From Pseudomonas sp. A-RE-19 (GTDB lineage Bacteria > Pseudomonadota > Gammaproteobacteria > Pseudomonadales > Pseudomonadaceae), in assembly GCF_019956555.1 (NCBI RefSeq), contig NZ_JAHBDQ010000055.1, forward strand, positions 1 to 64,000: 64,000 nt of DNA, in the 5' to 3' direction. Each line of letters starts with the position of its first letter. Within the stretch, counting starts at the first letter, position 1. The translations under genes were made by a program, and so were the position numbers. Positions 51,921 through 61,982 of this stretch are shown here, piece by piece. The notes beneath the pieces were generated by a model. That model searched no databases. It was given only the letters and a program-made list of their open reading frames with translations, and was not told where the DNA came from.

Positions 51921-53030
51921 ATGCACGGCGAATCTCCAATCAAACGTCGCGAATCCCGCAAGATCTGGGTCGGTAACGTGCCTGTGGGCGGCGATGCGCC
52001 TATCGCTGTGCAGAGCATGACCAACAGCGACACCAATGACGTGGCCGCCACCGTGGCCCAGATCAACCGTCTGGAAGCGGCTGGCGTCGATATCGTGCGG
52101 ATTTCCGTACCGGACATGGACGCCGCCGAAGCCTTCGGCAAGATCAAGCAACTGGTCAAAGTGCCGTTGGTGGCCGACATCCACTTCGATTACAAGATCG
52201 CGTTGCGCGTCGCCGAACTGGGCGTCGATTGCCTGCGGATCAACCCGGGCAACATCGGTCGCGAAGACCGCGTGCGTGCGGTGGTCGATGCCGCCCGTGA
52301 CCGCGGGATCCCGATCCGCATCGGCGTGAACGCCGGTTCCCTGGAAAAAGACCTGCAAAAGAAATACGGCGAACCGACCCCGGCGGCGCTGGTCGAGTCT
52401 GCCTTGCGTCACGTCGAACACCTCGAACGCCTGAATTTCCAGGACTTCAAAGTCAGCGTAAAAGCCTCCGATGTATTCATGGCCGTTGAAGCCTACCGTT
52501 TGCTGGCCAAGGAAATCGTCCAGCCGCTGCACTTGGGGATTACCGAAGCCGGTGGTTTGCGTTCAGGCACGGTGAAATCCGCCGTGGGCCTCGGTATGCT
52601 GCTCGCCGAAGGGATTGGCGATACTATTCGCATCTCGTTGGCGGCCGACCCGGTCGAGGAAGTGAAAGTCGGCTACGACATTCTCAAATCCCTGCACCTG
52701 CGTTCCCGTGGCATCAACTTCATCGCCTGCCCGAGCTGCTCGCGGCAGAACTTCGATGTGGTCAAAACCATGAACGAGCTGGAAGGGCGTCTCGAAGACC
52801 TGCTGGTGCCGCTGGATGTCGCGGTGATCGGTTGCGTGGTCAACGGGCCGGGCGAAGCCAAGGAAGCCCATATCGGCTTGACCGGCGGCACGCCAAACCT
52901 GATTTACATCGACGGCAAGCCGTCGCAGAAACTGACGAATGACAATCTGGTGGATGAGCTGGAAAAGCTGATCCGCCAGAAAGCGGCCGAAAAGGTCGAA
53001 GCTGACGCAGCGGTAATCGCTCGCGGCTGA
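51921..53030 (+). CDS. ispG: 4-hydroxy-3-methylbut-2-enyl diphosphate synthase
   Basis: The 369-residue Fe-S enzyme of the MEP isoprenoid pathway. It has a TIM-barrel N-terminus (VQSMTNSDTNDV) and cluster Cys residues in CPSCSR and GCVVNGPGE. Confidence 0.97.
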   Translation: MHGESPIKRRESRKIWVGNVPVGGDAPIAVQSMTNSDTNDVAATVAQINRLEAAGVDIVRISVPDMDAAEAFGKIKQLVKVPLVADIHFDYKIALRVAELGVDCLRINPGNIGREDRVRAVVDAARDRGIPIRIGVNAGSLEKDLQKKYGEPTPAALVESALRHVEHLERLNFQDFKVSVKASDVFMAVEAYRLLAKEIVQPLHLGITEAGGLRSGTVKSAVGLGMLLAEGIGDTIRISLAADPVEEVKVGYDILKSLHLRSRGINFIACPSCSRQNFDVVKTMNELEGRLEDLLVPLDVAVIGCVVNGPGEAKEAHIGLTGGTPNLIYIDGKPSQKLTNDNLVDELEKLIRQKAAEKVEADAAVIARG

Positions 53031-53067
53031 CCCTGACTGAAGAGCCGAACGAATTTAAGGATTTAAA

Positions 53068-54357
53068 GTGAGCAAGTCTCTGCAAGCCATTCGTGGCATG
53101 AACGACATCCTGCCCGAACAGACTCCCCTGTGGCGTCATTTCGAGGGTACCGTTTCGCGTCTGCTGGATAACTACGGTTACAAGCAGATTCGCATGCCAA
53201 TCGTCGAGTTCACCGAGCTGTTCAAGCGCTCCATCGGTGAAGTGACCGACATCGTCGAAAAAGAGATGTACACCTTCGATGACCGCAACGGCGATTCCCT
53301 GACCCTGCGCCCGGAAGGTACGGCGGCGTGCGTGCGCGCGGTGCTCGAGCATGGCATCACCGGCGGCGGCCAGGTGCAGAAACTCTGGTACATCGGCCCG
53401 ATGTTCCGTCACGAGCGTCCGCAGAAAGGCCGTTATCGCCAGTTCCACCAGATCGGTTGCGAAGTCTTCAACCTCGACGGTCCGGACATCGACGCCGAGC
53501 TGATCGTGCTGACCTGGCGCCTGTGGGGCGAGCTGGGTATCCGCGATGCGGTCAAGCTCGAACTCAACAGCCTGGGCACCAGCGAGTCCCGTGGTCGTTA
53601 TCGTGAAGCCCTGGTCGAATACCTGTCCGCTCGCCTGGATCAACTGGACGAAGACAGCCAGCGCCGTCTGAAGACCAACCCGCTGCGGGTTCTGGATACC
53701 AAGAATCCCGACACTCAAGCGGCATTGGTCGACGCGCCAAAAATGGCCGATTACCTTGATGAAGAATCCCGCGTGCATTTCGAGGGCCTCAAGGCTCGTC
53801 TGGACGCCGCCGGCATTCCTTATGCGATCAACCCGAAGCTGGTTCGCGGGCTGGATTACTACAGCAAGACCGTTTTCGAATGGGTCACCGACAAGTTGGG
53901 CGCCCAGGGCACCGTGTGTGCCGGTGGCCGTTACGACGGTCTGGTGGAGCAGATGGGCGGCAAGCCGACCCCGGGCGTTGGCTTCGCCATGGGCATCGAG
54001 CGTCTGGTGCTGCTGCTTGAAACCCTGGAACAGATTCCCGAAGAAATCTCCCGTCAGGTCGATGTCTACCTCTGCGCCTTCGGTGAAGCCGCCGAGCTGG
54101 CTGGCCTGGCTCTGAGCGAGCGTGTTCGTGATCAATTGCCCAACCTGCGCCTGCAAGTCAATGCCGGCGCCGGCAGCTTCAAAAGCCAGTTCAAGAAAGC
54201 CGACAAGAGCGGCGCGCTGTACGCGCTGATCCTCGGTGACGACGAAATGGCCCAGCAAGTGGTAGGTTTCAAACCCCTGCGTGGCCAGGGCGAACAACAA
54301 AGCATTGCCTGGGATGCGCTTGCTGCACACCTGGCCACCTGCGTCGTGCAGGGTTGA
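53068..54357 (+). CDS. hisS: Histidyl-tRNA synthetase
   Basis: The 429-residue class II synthetase shows motif 2 (RHERPQKGRYRQFHQ), the His-specific RGLDYYSKTVFE and GGRYDGLVEQMGG, motif 3 (GFAMGIERL) and a C-terminal anticodon domain. The start is GTG after AAGGATT. Confidence 0.97.
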   Translation: MSKSLQAIRGMNDILPEQTPLWRHFEGTVSRLLDNYGYKQIRMPIVEFTELFKRSIGEVTDIVEKEMYTFDDRNGDSLTLRPEGTAACVRAVLEHGITGGGQVQKLWYIGPMFRHERPQKGRYRQFHQIGCEVFNLDGPDIDAELIVLTWRLWGELGIRDAVKLELNSLGTSESRGRYREALVEYLSARLDQLDEDSQRRLKTNPLRVLDTKNPDTQAALVDAPKMADYLDEESRVHFEGLKARLDAAGIPYAINPKLVRGLDYYSKTVFEWVTDKLGAQGTVCAGGRYDGLVEQMGGKPTPGVGFAMGIERLVLLLETLEQIPEEISRQVDVYLCAFGEAAELAGLALSERVRDQLPNLRLQVNAGAGSFKSQFKKADKSGALYALILGDDEMAQQVVGFKPLRGQGEQQSIAWDALAAHLATCVVQG

Positions 54358-54397
54358 AGCTGTCAAACAGCCGATTTAGCGATTAAGGAGTATTGGG

Positions 54398-55039
54398 GTG
54401 TCGAGTACCGAAGACGAACATCTGGCGGAGTTGAAGGACTGGTGGAGACGCAATGGCAAGCCCCTGGTCACTGGCGGCCTGTTGGCGCTGGTCATCGTGT
54501 TCGGCTGGCAGGCCTATCACAAGTATCAGAGCAATCAGTCGCAAGGCGCCTCGATGCTCTATCAGCAATTGCTCGAAACCACGCTGACACCTGACGGCAA
54601 GCCAGACGCCGCCCGTGTTGCGGACCTGGCCGGCAAGCTCAACAGCGAGTTCGGCGGGAGCGCTTACGCACAATACGGCAGCCTGTTCGTGGCGAAAGTC
54701 GCGGTCGACAGCGGCAAGCTGGATGACGCAGCCGGCGAGCTGAAAGCCATCGTCGCCAAACCGGCCAACCCGGCGCTGGGCGAAATCGCCCGTCAGCGCC
54801 TGGCGCAGGTGCTGGCCGCGCAGAACAAGGCCGATGAAGCCCTGAAACTGCTCGAAGGCGATGCCGACAAAGCCTTCCTGGCCACTCGCGAAGAACTCAA
54901 AGGCGACCTGCTGGTGCAGTTGGGTCGTACCGACGAAGCGAACACGGCGTATCAAAAAGCCAAGGCGGCACTGTCGGATGAAGCGGCGGTCGGTGGCCTA
55001 CAAATCAAGCTGGACGATCTGGCCAAAGGGGATGCGTGA
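54398..55039 (+). CDS. yfgM: YfgM/ancillary SecYEG-interacting TPR protein
   Basis: A 213-residue protein with a cytoplasmic N-terminus (EDEHLAELKDWWRRNGKPL), one membrane helix (about residues 24-43) and a periplasmic TPR-like domain. YfgM links SecYEG with periplasmic chaperones. The start is GTG after AAGGAG. It overlaps bamB. Confidence 0.9.
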   Translation: MSSTEDEHLAELKDWWRRNGKPLVTGGLLALVIVFGWQAYHKYQSNQSQGASMLYQQLLETTLTPDGKPDAARVADLAGKLNSEFGGSAYAQYGSLFVAKVAVDSGKLDDAAGELKAIVAKPANPALGEIARQRLAQVLAAQNKADEALKLLEGDADKAFLATREELKGDLLVQLGRTDEANTAYQKAKAALSDEAAVGGLQIKLDDLAKGDA

Positions 55040-56183
55040 CGTGATCCGTTGGAAACATGCAGCATTGCTGGCTCTGGCCATACTGGCCGCGGGTTGCAGC
55101 AGCAACAGCAAAAAAGAATTGCCACCGGCCGAGTTGACCGACTTCAAAGAAGAAGTGGTTCTGCAAAAGCAGTGGAGTCGTTCGATCGGTGACGGTCAGG
55201 GCGAAACCTACAACATGCTGGTTCCGGCGATCGATGGCGATACCATTTATGCCGCCGACGTCACCGGTGTGGTGATGGCGATGGATCGCAGCAATGGCGA
55301 CGTCAAATGGAAGAAGAAGCTCGAACTGCCTGTCTCCGGCGCCGTTGGCGTGGGTTACGGTCTGGTCATGATCGGCACGCTCAAGGGCGAAATCGTTGCC
55401 CTGGACGCCAGCAGCGGTGAAGAGAAATGGCGCGCTCGCGTGACCAGTGAAGTGCTCGCGCCGCCGGCCACCAACGGTGACGTTGTTGTGGTTCAGACCC
55501 AGGATGACCGTCTGATCGGTCTGGATGCCGCTACCGGCAACCAGCGCTGGTTGTATGACAGCACGCCAGCGGTTCTGACCCTGCGCGGCACCAGCGCACC
55601 GATCGTCACCAACCGCCTCGCGGTGGCTGGCCTGTCGACCGGTAAAGTGGTCGCTCTGGATATTTCCAACGGCGTGCCGGTGTGGGAACAGCGCGTAGCG
55701 ATTCCACAAGGTCGTTCGGAGCTGGAGCGTGTGGTCGATATCGACGGTGGCTTGCTGCTGTCCGGCGGTACGCTGTATGTCGCCAGCTACCAGGGTCGCG
55801 TTGCGGCACTGGACCTGGAAAGCGGTCGTCAGCTCTGGCAGCGTGATGCTTCCAGCTATGCCGGCGTTGCCCAGGGTTTTGGCAGCGTCTATGTGAGTCT
55901 GTCTTCGGGCACCGTTGAAGGCGTCGACGAACGTTCCACCACTGCATTGTGGAGCAACGATTCGCTGGCCCGCCGTCAACTGTCGGCTCCGGAAGTGTTC
56001 TCCAGCTACGTTGCAGTCGGTGATATGGAAGGTTACCTGCATCTGCTGAGTCAGGTGGACGGTCGTTTCGTCGGCCGCGAGCGCATCGACAGCGACGGCC
56101 TGCGTGCCCGTCCGCTGGTGGTGGGTGACACGATTTATCTGTATGGCAACAGCGGCAAACTGGAAGCCCTGACCATTAAGTAA
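55032..56183 (+). CDS. bamB: Outer-membrane assembly lipoprotein BamB
   Basis: The 383-residue lipoprotein has the lipobox LAAGC and an eight-bladed PQQ-type propeller with repeats such as VMAMDRSNGDVKWKKKL and IVALDASSGEEKWRARV. It belongs to the BAM complex. The ATG at 55032 overlaps yfgM by eight bases; a GTG at 55041 is possible. Confidence 0.94.
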   Translation: MRDVIRWKHAALLALAILAAGCSSNSKKELPPAELTDFKEEVVLQKQWSRSIGDGQGETYNMLVPAIDGDTIYAADVTGVVMAMDRSNGDVKWKKKLELPVSGAVGVGYGLVMIGTLKGEIVALDASSGEEKWRARVTSEVLAPPATNGDVVVVQTQDDRLIGLDAATGNQRWLYDSTPAVLTLRGTSAPIVTNRLAVAGLSTGKVVALDISNGVPVWEQRVAIPQGRSELERVVDIDGGLLLSGGTLYVASYQGRVAALDLESGRQLWQRDASSYAGVAQGFGSVYVSLSSGTVEGVDERSTTALWSNDSLARRQLSAPEVFSSYVAVGDMEGYLHLLSQVDGRFVGRERIDSDGLRARPLVVGDTIYLYGNSGKLEALTIK

Positions 56184-56238
56184 AGGTTTGACTATGCTTG
56201 GGGTTTAACCCCCAAGCGGCTTCACCTGTATGTATGAA

Positions 56239-56339
56239 TGTAGGAGCGAGCCTGCTCGCGATGGACGTCAACGATAACGTTTGCGGCCTGAATAAACGCG
56301 GTGCCTTTGCGTTTATCGCGAGCAGGCTCGCTCCCACAA
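56239..56339. repeat. REP palindrome pair
   Basis: The arms TAGGAGCGAGCCTGCTCGCG and CGCGAGCAGGCTCGCTCCCA are inverted around about 60 bases, between bamB and der. Confidence 0.85.
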
Positions 56340-56423
56340 ACGCGCACACAGTGATGCCCCGAGCACCAGCCGCTGCCTCGCAGCGGCTTTTGTATTTTCT
56401 GAAATAACGAAGTGGAGAGCCGC

Positions 56424-57893
56424 ATGGTTCCCGTAATCGCCCTGGTGGGCCGACCGAACGTCGGCAAGTCCACCTTGTTCAACCGCCTGACCAGGACTCG
56501 CGACGCCATCGTCGGCGACTTGTCCGGTCTGACCCGTGATCGCCAATACGGTGAGGCCAAGTGGCAAGGGCGTTCCTACATTCTGGTCGACACCGGCGGT
56601 ATCTCCGGTGACGAGCACGGTATGGACGAAAAAATGGCCGAGCAGTCGCTGCTGGCCATTGAAGAAGCGGATGTCGTTCTGTTCCTGGTAGATGCCAAGG
56701 CCGGTTTCACCGCCGCCGACCAGATGATCGCCGAGCACTTGCGCAAGCGTAACAAGCGTTCTTACGTGGTTGCCAACAAGGTCGACAACATTGACCCTGA
56801 AATGGCCCGCGCCGAATTCGCCCCGTTGGGCATGGGCCACGCGATCCCGATCGCCGGTGCTCATGGTCGTGGCATCACCCAGATGCTGGAAATCGCCCTG
56901 AGCGACTTCCCGAAAGACGAAGAAGAGCCGGAAGACGGCGAAGAAGAGATCGTTGCCGAAGGTGAGGAAGCCAAGCGCATTCCTGGCCCGAGCGAAAAAG
57001 ACGGGATCAAGATCGCCATCATCGGCCGTCCGAACGTCGGCAAGTCGACCCTGGTCAACCGCATGCTCGGTGAAGACCGGGTCATCGTTTATGACCAGCC
57101 AGGCACCACCCGCGACAGCATCTACATCCCGTTCGAGCGTAACGACGAGAAGTACACGCTGATCGACACCGCCGGTGTGCGCAAGCGCGGCAAGATCCAC
57201 GAAGAAGTCGAAAAGTTCTCCGTGGTCAAAACCCTGCAGGCGATCAAAGACGCCAACGTGGTGATCTTCGTGATGGACGCCCGCGAAGGCGTCGTGGACC
57301 ACGACCTCAACCTGTTGGGCTTTGCCATTGAGTCGGGTCGCGCGCTGGTCATCGCGATCAACAAATGGGATGGCATGACGCCAAGCGAGCGTGACTTCGT
57401 GAAGGTCGAGCTGCAACGTCGACTGTTCTTCGTTGACTACGCCGATATCCACTTCATCTCGGCCCTGCACGGCACGGGCGTGGGTAACCTCTACGCGTCG
57501 GTACAGAACTCGTTCAAGTCCGCGGTCACCCGCTGGCCGACCAACCGCCTGACCCAGATTCTGGAAGATGCGGTCGGCGAGCACGCGCCGCCGATGGTCA
57601 ACAACCGCCGGATCAAGCTGCGTTATGCCCACTTGGGTGGCGCGAACCCGCCGATCATCGTGATTCACGGTAACCAGATCGAGAAGGTGCCGAAGTCTTA
57701 CGTCCGTTACCTGGAAAACACCTACCGTCGTGTCTTGAAGCTGGTTGGTACGCCGATCCGTATCGAGTTCAAGGGTGGCGAGAACCCGTACGAAGGCAAC
57801 AAGAACTCGCTTACCGACCGCCAGGTCAACAAGAAACGCCGCATGATGTCGCACCACAAAAAGGCCGACAAGAAGCGCCGCGACAAGCGCTGA
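56424..57893 (+). CDS. der: Ribosome biogenesis GTPase Der
   Basis: A 489-residue protein with two tandem G domains: GRPNVGKSTLFN (first) and GRPNVGKSTLVN (second), each with DTGG/DTAG and NKxD/NKWD motifs, and a C-terminal KH-like domain. It is needed for 50S assembly. The linker is acidic (EEEPEDGEEEI). The ATG at 56424 is the standard start. Confidence 0.97.
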   Translation: MVPVIALVGRPNVGKSTLFNRLTRTRDAIVGDLSGLTRDRQYGEAKWQGRSYILVDTGGISGDEHGMDEKMAEQSLLAIEEADVVLFLVDAKAGFTAADQMIAEHLRKRNKRSYVVANKVDNIDPEMARAEFAPLGMGHAIPIAGAHGRGITQMLEIALSDFPKDEEEPEDGEEEIVAEGEEAKRIPGPSEKDGIKIAIIGRPNVGKSTLVNRMLGEDRVIVYDQPGTTRDSIYIPFERNDEKYTLIDTAGVRKRGKIHEEVEKFSVVKTLQAIKDANVVIFVMDAREGVVDHDLNLLGFAIESGRALVIAINKWDGMTPSERDFVKVELQRRLFFVDYADIHFISALHGTGVGNLYASVQNSFKSAVTRWPTNRLTQILEDAVGEHAPPMVNNRRIKLRYAHLGGANPPIIVIHGNQIEKVPKSYVRYLENTYRRVLKLVGTPIRIEFKGGENPYEGNKNSLTDRQVNKKRRMMSHHKKADKKRRDKR

Positions 57894-57917
57894 TTCAGAC
57901 GCTCTGCGTCGTGCTCT

Positions 57918-58001
57918 TGTAGGAGCTGCCGCAGGCTGCGATCTTTTGATTTTGCTTTAAAGACAAGATCAAAAGATCGCAGCCTGCGGCAGCTCCTACA
58001 G
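57918..58001. repeat. REP palindrome pair (second family)
   Basis: The arms TGTAGGAGCTGCCGCAGGCT and AGCCTGCGGCAGCTCCTACA, extended by GCGATCTTTTGAT and its complement, are inverted around a short centre. A single decayed arm of this family lies at 15640-15680. Confidence 0.85.
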
Positions 58002-58118
58002 GACCGGATTTTAAAGAGGGTGCTCGCCAGAGCGCCCTTTTTTTATGGGCGCCGTTTGGGCTATTCTCGAGCTCTCCCGTGCCGCCGTAGAGCCGGGTGT
58101 AGAGCCAGGGAATCACCG

Positions 58119-59267
58119 ATGATCACCAGTAAGCTGCCGAATGTCGGCATCACTATCTTCACGCAGATGTCTCAACTCGCGGCGCAAACCGGGGCGATCA
58201 ATCTGTCCCAGGGATTTCCCGATTTCGACGGCCCGCAAGCTCTGCGCGATGCGGTCGGTCGGCATATCGCCAGTGGCCACAACCAGTATTCGCCAATGAC
58301 CGGCTTGCCGGTGTTGCGTCAGCAGATTGCGGCAAAGATCGCCCGCAGCTATGGCGCCCATGTCGATGCCGATAGCGAAGTGACGGTCACCCCCGGCGCG
58401 ACTCAGGCGATCTTCTGCGCCATTCAGGCGGTGATCCACAGCGGTGACGAAGTCATTGTGTTTGATCCGGCCTACGACAGTTACGAACCTTCGGTGGAGC
58501 TGGCCGGTGGTCGTTGCGTTCATGTACAGCTGGGCGTGAAAGATTTCGCCATCGACTTCCAGAAGCTCACCGAAGCGCTGAGCCCGCGCACTCGGATGAT
58601 CATCCTTAATAGCCCGCACAACCCAAGCGGCGCACTGATCAGCCGTGCCGAACTGGATCAGTTGGCGGCGTTGATCCGCGATCGCGACATCTATGTGATC
58701 AGCGACGAAGTCTATGAACACCTGGTGTTCGACGGCGTGCCTCACGTCAGCGTATTGGCCCACGAAGAACTCTATCAACGGGCATTTGTGGTCAGTTCGT
58801 TCGGCAAGACCTATCACGTCACCGGTTGGAAAACCGGCTACGTGGTCGCACCGCCAGCCCTCACGGCGGAGCTGCGCAAGGTTCACCAGTACGTCAGTTT
58901 CTGCGGCGTGACGCCGTTGCAATACGCGTTGGCCGATTACATGGCCGAGCACCCGGAACATATCGAAGAGTTGCCGGACTTCTATCAGGCCAAGCGCGAT
59001 CTGTTCTGCGATTTGCTCACGCCGTCGCGCTTCAGTTTCACCCGCGTGGCCGGTACTTACTTCCAACTTGTCGATTATTCGCAGATTCGCCCGGACCTCA
59101 ATGACGTCGAGATGGCGCTGTGGATGACCCGCGAACATGGCGTCGCGAGCATCCCGATCTCGGTGTTCTACCAGACGCCACCCGAAGGCCAGCGCCTGGT
59201 GCGTCTGTGCTTTGCCAAACGCGAGGAGACCCTGCGAGAAGCAGCGGCAAAACTATGCGTGATCTGA
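58119..59267 (+). CDS. Methionine-type aminotransferase (PLP, YbdL-like)
   Basis: The 382-residue class I/II aminotransferase starts MITSKLPNVGITIFTQMS, with INLSQGFPDFDGP, NSPHNPSGA and the PLP Lys in SSFGKTYHVTGWK. YbdL-like enzymes use methionine and other amino acids with keto acids. Next to an omega-amidase-like gene this fits the methionine salvage or glutamine transaminase-omega-amidase route. Confidence 0.88.
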   Translation: MITSKLPNVGITIFTQMSQLAAQTGAINLSQGFPDFDGPQALRDAVGRHIASGHNQYSPMTGLPVLRQQIAAKIARSYGAHVDADSEVTVTPGATQAIFCAIQAVIHSGDEVIVFDPAYDSYEPSVELAGGRCVHVQLGVKDFAIDFQKLTEALSPRTRMIILNSPHNPSGALISRAELDQLAALIRDRDIYVISDEVYEHLVFDGVPHVSVLAHEELYQRAFVVSSFGKTYHVTGWKTGYVVAPPALTAELRKVHQYVSFCGVTPLQYALADYMAEHPEHIEELPDFYQAKRDLFCDLLTPSRFSFTRVAGTYFQLVDYSQIRPDLNDVEMALWMTREHGVASIPISVFYQTPPEGQRLVRLCFAKREETLREAAAKLCVI

Positions 59268-60046
59268 GTGCTCTGCCCAATCTGAATGTCGCGCTGATCC
59301 AGACCACCCTGGCCTGGCATGATCGTCAGGCCAATTTGCAGCATTTCGAGCCGCTGCTGGAACAGGCTCGTGGCGCGGACCTGATCATCCTGCCGGAGAT
59401 GTTCACCACCGGTTTCTCCATGGAATCGGAAACCCTGGCCGAGCCGGAAAATGGCCCCACCAGTAAATGGTTGCGGGTTCAGGCGGCGAAATTGGACGCG
59501 GTGATTACCGGCAGCCTCATCGTCCAGGTGGCTGACGGCAGCCATCGCAACCGTCTGTTGTGGGTGCGACCGGACGGGGAGGTGTTGCACTACGACAAGC
59601 GTCATCTGTTCCGCATGGCGGGCGAGCACAACCATTTCACCCCGGGCGAGTGTCGGGTGCAGTTCGAATTGAAGGGCTGGCGAGTGCGCCCGCTGATTTG
59701 CTACGACCTGCGATTCCCGGTCTGGAGTCGCGACCCTCAAGACACCGATTTGTTGTTGTACACGGCCAACTGGCCGGGGGCACGGCGTCAGCACTGGAAC
59801 CGTTTGCTGCCCGCCCGGGGGATCGAAAACCTCTGCTATGTGGCGGCGGTAAATCGCATCGGTACTGATGGCAAAGGTTTTGCGTATACCGGTGACAGTC
59901 AGGTCCTGGATTTCCAGGGGGAGACGCTACTCAGTGCGGGCGAAGCGGATGGCGTGTTTCAGGTCGTTCTGAGTGCTGCGGATCTGGCGGCTTATCGCAC
60001 GCGATTCCCGGCGAATCTGGATGCGGATACCTTCGAGTTCACCTGA
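59255..60046 (+). CDS. Omega-amidase-like nitrilase (YafV-like)
   Basis: A 263-residue C-N hydrolase with the catalytic Glu in LPEMFTTGFS, Lys in YDKRHLF and Cys in LICYDLRFPVW. YafV/Nit2 enzymes hydrolyse alpha-ketoglutaramate or the keto-succinamate made by transaminases. Its start overlaps the aminotransferase gene by 13 bases, so the two act together. Confidence 0.88.
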   Translation: MRDLSALPNLNVALIQTTLAWHDRQANLQHFEPLLEQARGADLIILPEMFTTGFSMESETLAEPENGPTSKWLRVQAAKLDAVITGSLIVQVADGSHRNRLLWVRPDGEVLHYDKRHLFRMAGEHNHFTPGECRVQFELKGWRVRPLICYDLRFPVWSRDPQDTDLLLYTANWPGARRQHWNRLLPARGIENLCYVAAVNRIGTDGKGFAYTGDSQVLDFQGETLLSAGEADGVFQVVLSAADLAAYRTRFPANLDADTFEFT

Positions 60047-60062
60047 ATCCGGGTGGTCCCGA

Positions 60063-60140
60063 AAAGATCGCAGCCTTCGGCAGCTCCTACAGGGATCGCA
60101 TTCCAAGGTAGGAGCTGCCGAAGGCTGCGATCTTTTGATC
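60063..60140. repeat. REP palindrome pair (second family)
   Basis: The arms AAGATCGCAGCCTTCGGCAG and CTGCCGAAGGCTGCGATCTT are exact inverted copies around a short centre, after the amidase gene. Confidence 0.85.
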
Positions 60141-60156
60141 TTTCAGCAGCACAAAC

Positions 60157-60191
60157 AAAAAGGCCCCGAGGTTTACACCCCGGGGCCTTTT
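60157..60191 (-). terminator. leuA terminator
   Basis: The hairpin AAAAGGCCCCG/CGGGGCCTTTT stands between converging genes and can end both transcripts. Confidence 0.85.
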
Positions 60192-60211
60192 GCGTTGCAG
60201 CGCAGGGCTCT

Positions 60212-61891
60212 TTACGCCGCTTTCGCTTCCGGCTGGCTCAGGGAGCGGTTCAGCGCGCTGAACAGCGCCTTGAAGCTGGCAGTGGTGATGTTCTCATCGA
60301 TGCCGACGCCGTGCACCGCACGCTCACCGTTCACGCGCAGTTCAATGTAGGCCGCAGCCTTGGCATTGGTGCCTGCGCCGATGGCGTGTTCGTTGTAGTC
60401 CATGATTTCCACCGGAATCGGCAGACCGGCCACCAGTGCTTCCAGAGCGCCGTTGCCCTTGCCACGCCAGTGCAGGTTGGTTTCGCCCTGACCTTTGCTG
60501 GAGACTTCCACTTCGACGGCGCTGTGACCGTTTTCTTCCTGCAAGCGATGGCTGACCAGCGCGTACGGGGTGTTGGCCTGCAAGTACTCGCTGTGCAGCA
60601 GCGCATGGATCTGCTGAGCCGTCATCTCCAGGCCCAGGCGATCGGTTTCACGCTGCACGACCTGGCTGAACTCGATCTGCATGCGGCGCGGCAAGCTGAT
60701 GCCGTATTCCTGTTCCAGCAGGTAAGCGATACCGCCCTTGCCCGACTGGCTGTTGACGCGAATCACCGCCTCATAGCTGCGGCCGATGTCGGCCGGGTCG
60801 ATCGGCAGGTATGGCACTTCCCACAGGGCGTCCGGTTGCTGCTGGGCGAAGCCCTTGCGGATTGCATCCTGGTGCGAACCGGAGAACGCGGTGTGAACCA
60901 GGTCGCCGACGTATGGGTGACGTGGGTGCACCGGAATCTGGTTGCACTCTTCGACGACTTTGCGCACGCCGTCGATGTCGGAGAAGTCCAGCTCGGGGTC
61001 AACGCCCTGGGTGTAGAGGTTCAATGCCACGGTCACCAGATCGACGTTACCGGTCCGCTCGCCGTTGCCGAACAGGCAGCCTTCGACACGGTCGGCACCG
61101 GCCATCAGGCCCAGCTCGGTGGCGGCCACGCCAGTGCCACGGTCGTTGTGGGTGTGCAGGCTGATGATCACGCTGTCACGACGGTTGATGTGACGGCCGA
61201 ACCATTCGATCTGGTCGGCATAGATGTTCGGGGTGGCGCATTCGACGGTGGCGGGCAGGTTGAGGATCATCTTGTGCTCAGGCGTCGGGTTCCACACTTC
61301 GATCACCGCGTCGCAGACTTCCTTGGCGAATTCCAGCTCGGTGGCGCTGAAGGTTTCTGGCGAGTACTCGAAGGTCCACTCGGTGTTTGGCTGTTGGGCG
61401 GCATATTTGACGAACAGCTTGGCCGCGTTCACGGCGATGGCCTTGACCCCTTCCTTGTCCTGGTTGAAGACAATGCGGCGGAAAGACGGGGAGGTCGCGT
61501 TGTACAGGTGAACGATGGCTTTCTTGGCACCGCGCAGGGATTCGAAGGTGCGCTCGATCAAATCTTCACGGCCCTGGGTCAGCACCTGAATGGTGGTGTC
61601 GTCCGGGATGTGGTTGCCTTCGATCAGGGTACGCACGAAGTCGAAGTCGGTTTGCGAAGCGGCCGGGAACGAGGCTTCGATTTCTTTCACGCCGACCTGC
61701 ACCAGGGTTTTCCAGAAACGCAGCTTCTTGACCGCGTCCATGGGCTCGATCAGCGACTGGTTGCCGTCACGAAGGTCCGAGCTGCACCAGATCGGCGCTG
61801 CGGTGATGGTCTTCGATGGCCAGGTGCGGTCCGGGATATCGATGGTCGGGAACGCGCGGTATTTCGAAGACGGGTCTTTGAGCATGCTCAT
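60212..61891 (-). CDS. leuA: 2-isopropylmalate synthase
   Basis: The 559-residue enzyme commits to leucine synthesis. It is the long (LeuA2) form with the DRTWPSKT start region, DLRDGNQSL, HTHNDRGTGVA and a C-terminal allosteric LeuA domain (leucine feedback). A leader peptide with several Leu codons lies upstream, suggesting attenuation. Confidence 0.95.
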   Translation of the reverse strand: MSMLKDPSSKYRAFPTIDIPDRTWPSKTITAAPIWCSSDLRDGNQSLIEPMDAVKKLRFWKTLVQVGVKEIEASFPAASQTDFDFVRTLIEGNHIPDDTTIQVLTQGREDLIERTFESLRGAKKAIVHLYNATSPSFRRIVFNQDKEGVKAIAVNAAKLFVKYAAQQPNTEWTFEYSPETFSATELEFAKEVCDAVIEVWNPTPEHKMILNLPATVECATPNIYADQIEWFGRHINRRDSVIISLHTHNDRGTGVAATELGLMAGADRVEGCLFGNGERTGNVDLVTVALNLYTQGVDPELDFSDIDGVRKVVEECNQIPVHPRHPYVGDLVHTAFSGSHQDAIRKGFAQQQPDALWEVPYLPIDPADIGRSYEAVIRVNSQSGKGGIAYLLEQEYGISLPRRMQIEFSQVVQRETDRLGLEMTAQQIHALLHSEYLQANTPYALVSHRLQEENGHSAVEVEVSSKGQGETNLHWRGKGNGALEALVAGLPIPVEIMDYNEHAIGAGTNAKAAAYIELRVNGERAVHGVGIDENITTASFKALFSALNRSLSQPEAKAA

Positions 61892-61982
61892 CGGGAAATC
61901 CTTATTGTGTGGGCCGAAAAAAGGCGGCCTGGCCGGTGGATCAAATGTTCTGGGGGAAAAGCGTAAGACGAGGCACTGCGAT

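Noticed and set aside
60053..61966. Long open frame on the plus strand opposite leuA
   Set aside because: It mirrors the codon pattern of leuA and begins inside a REP doublet; it is not a gene.
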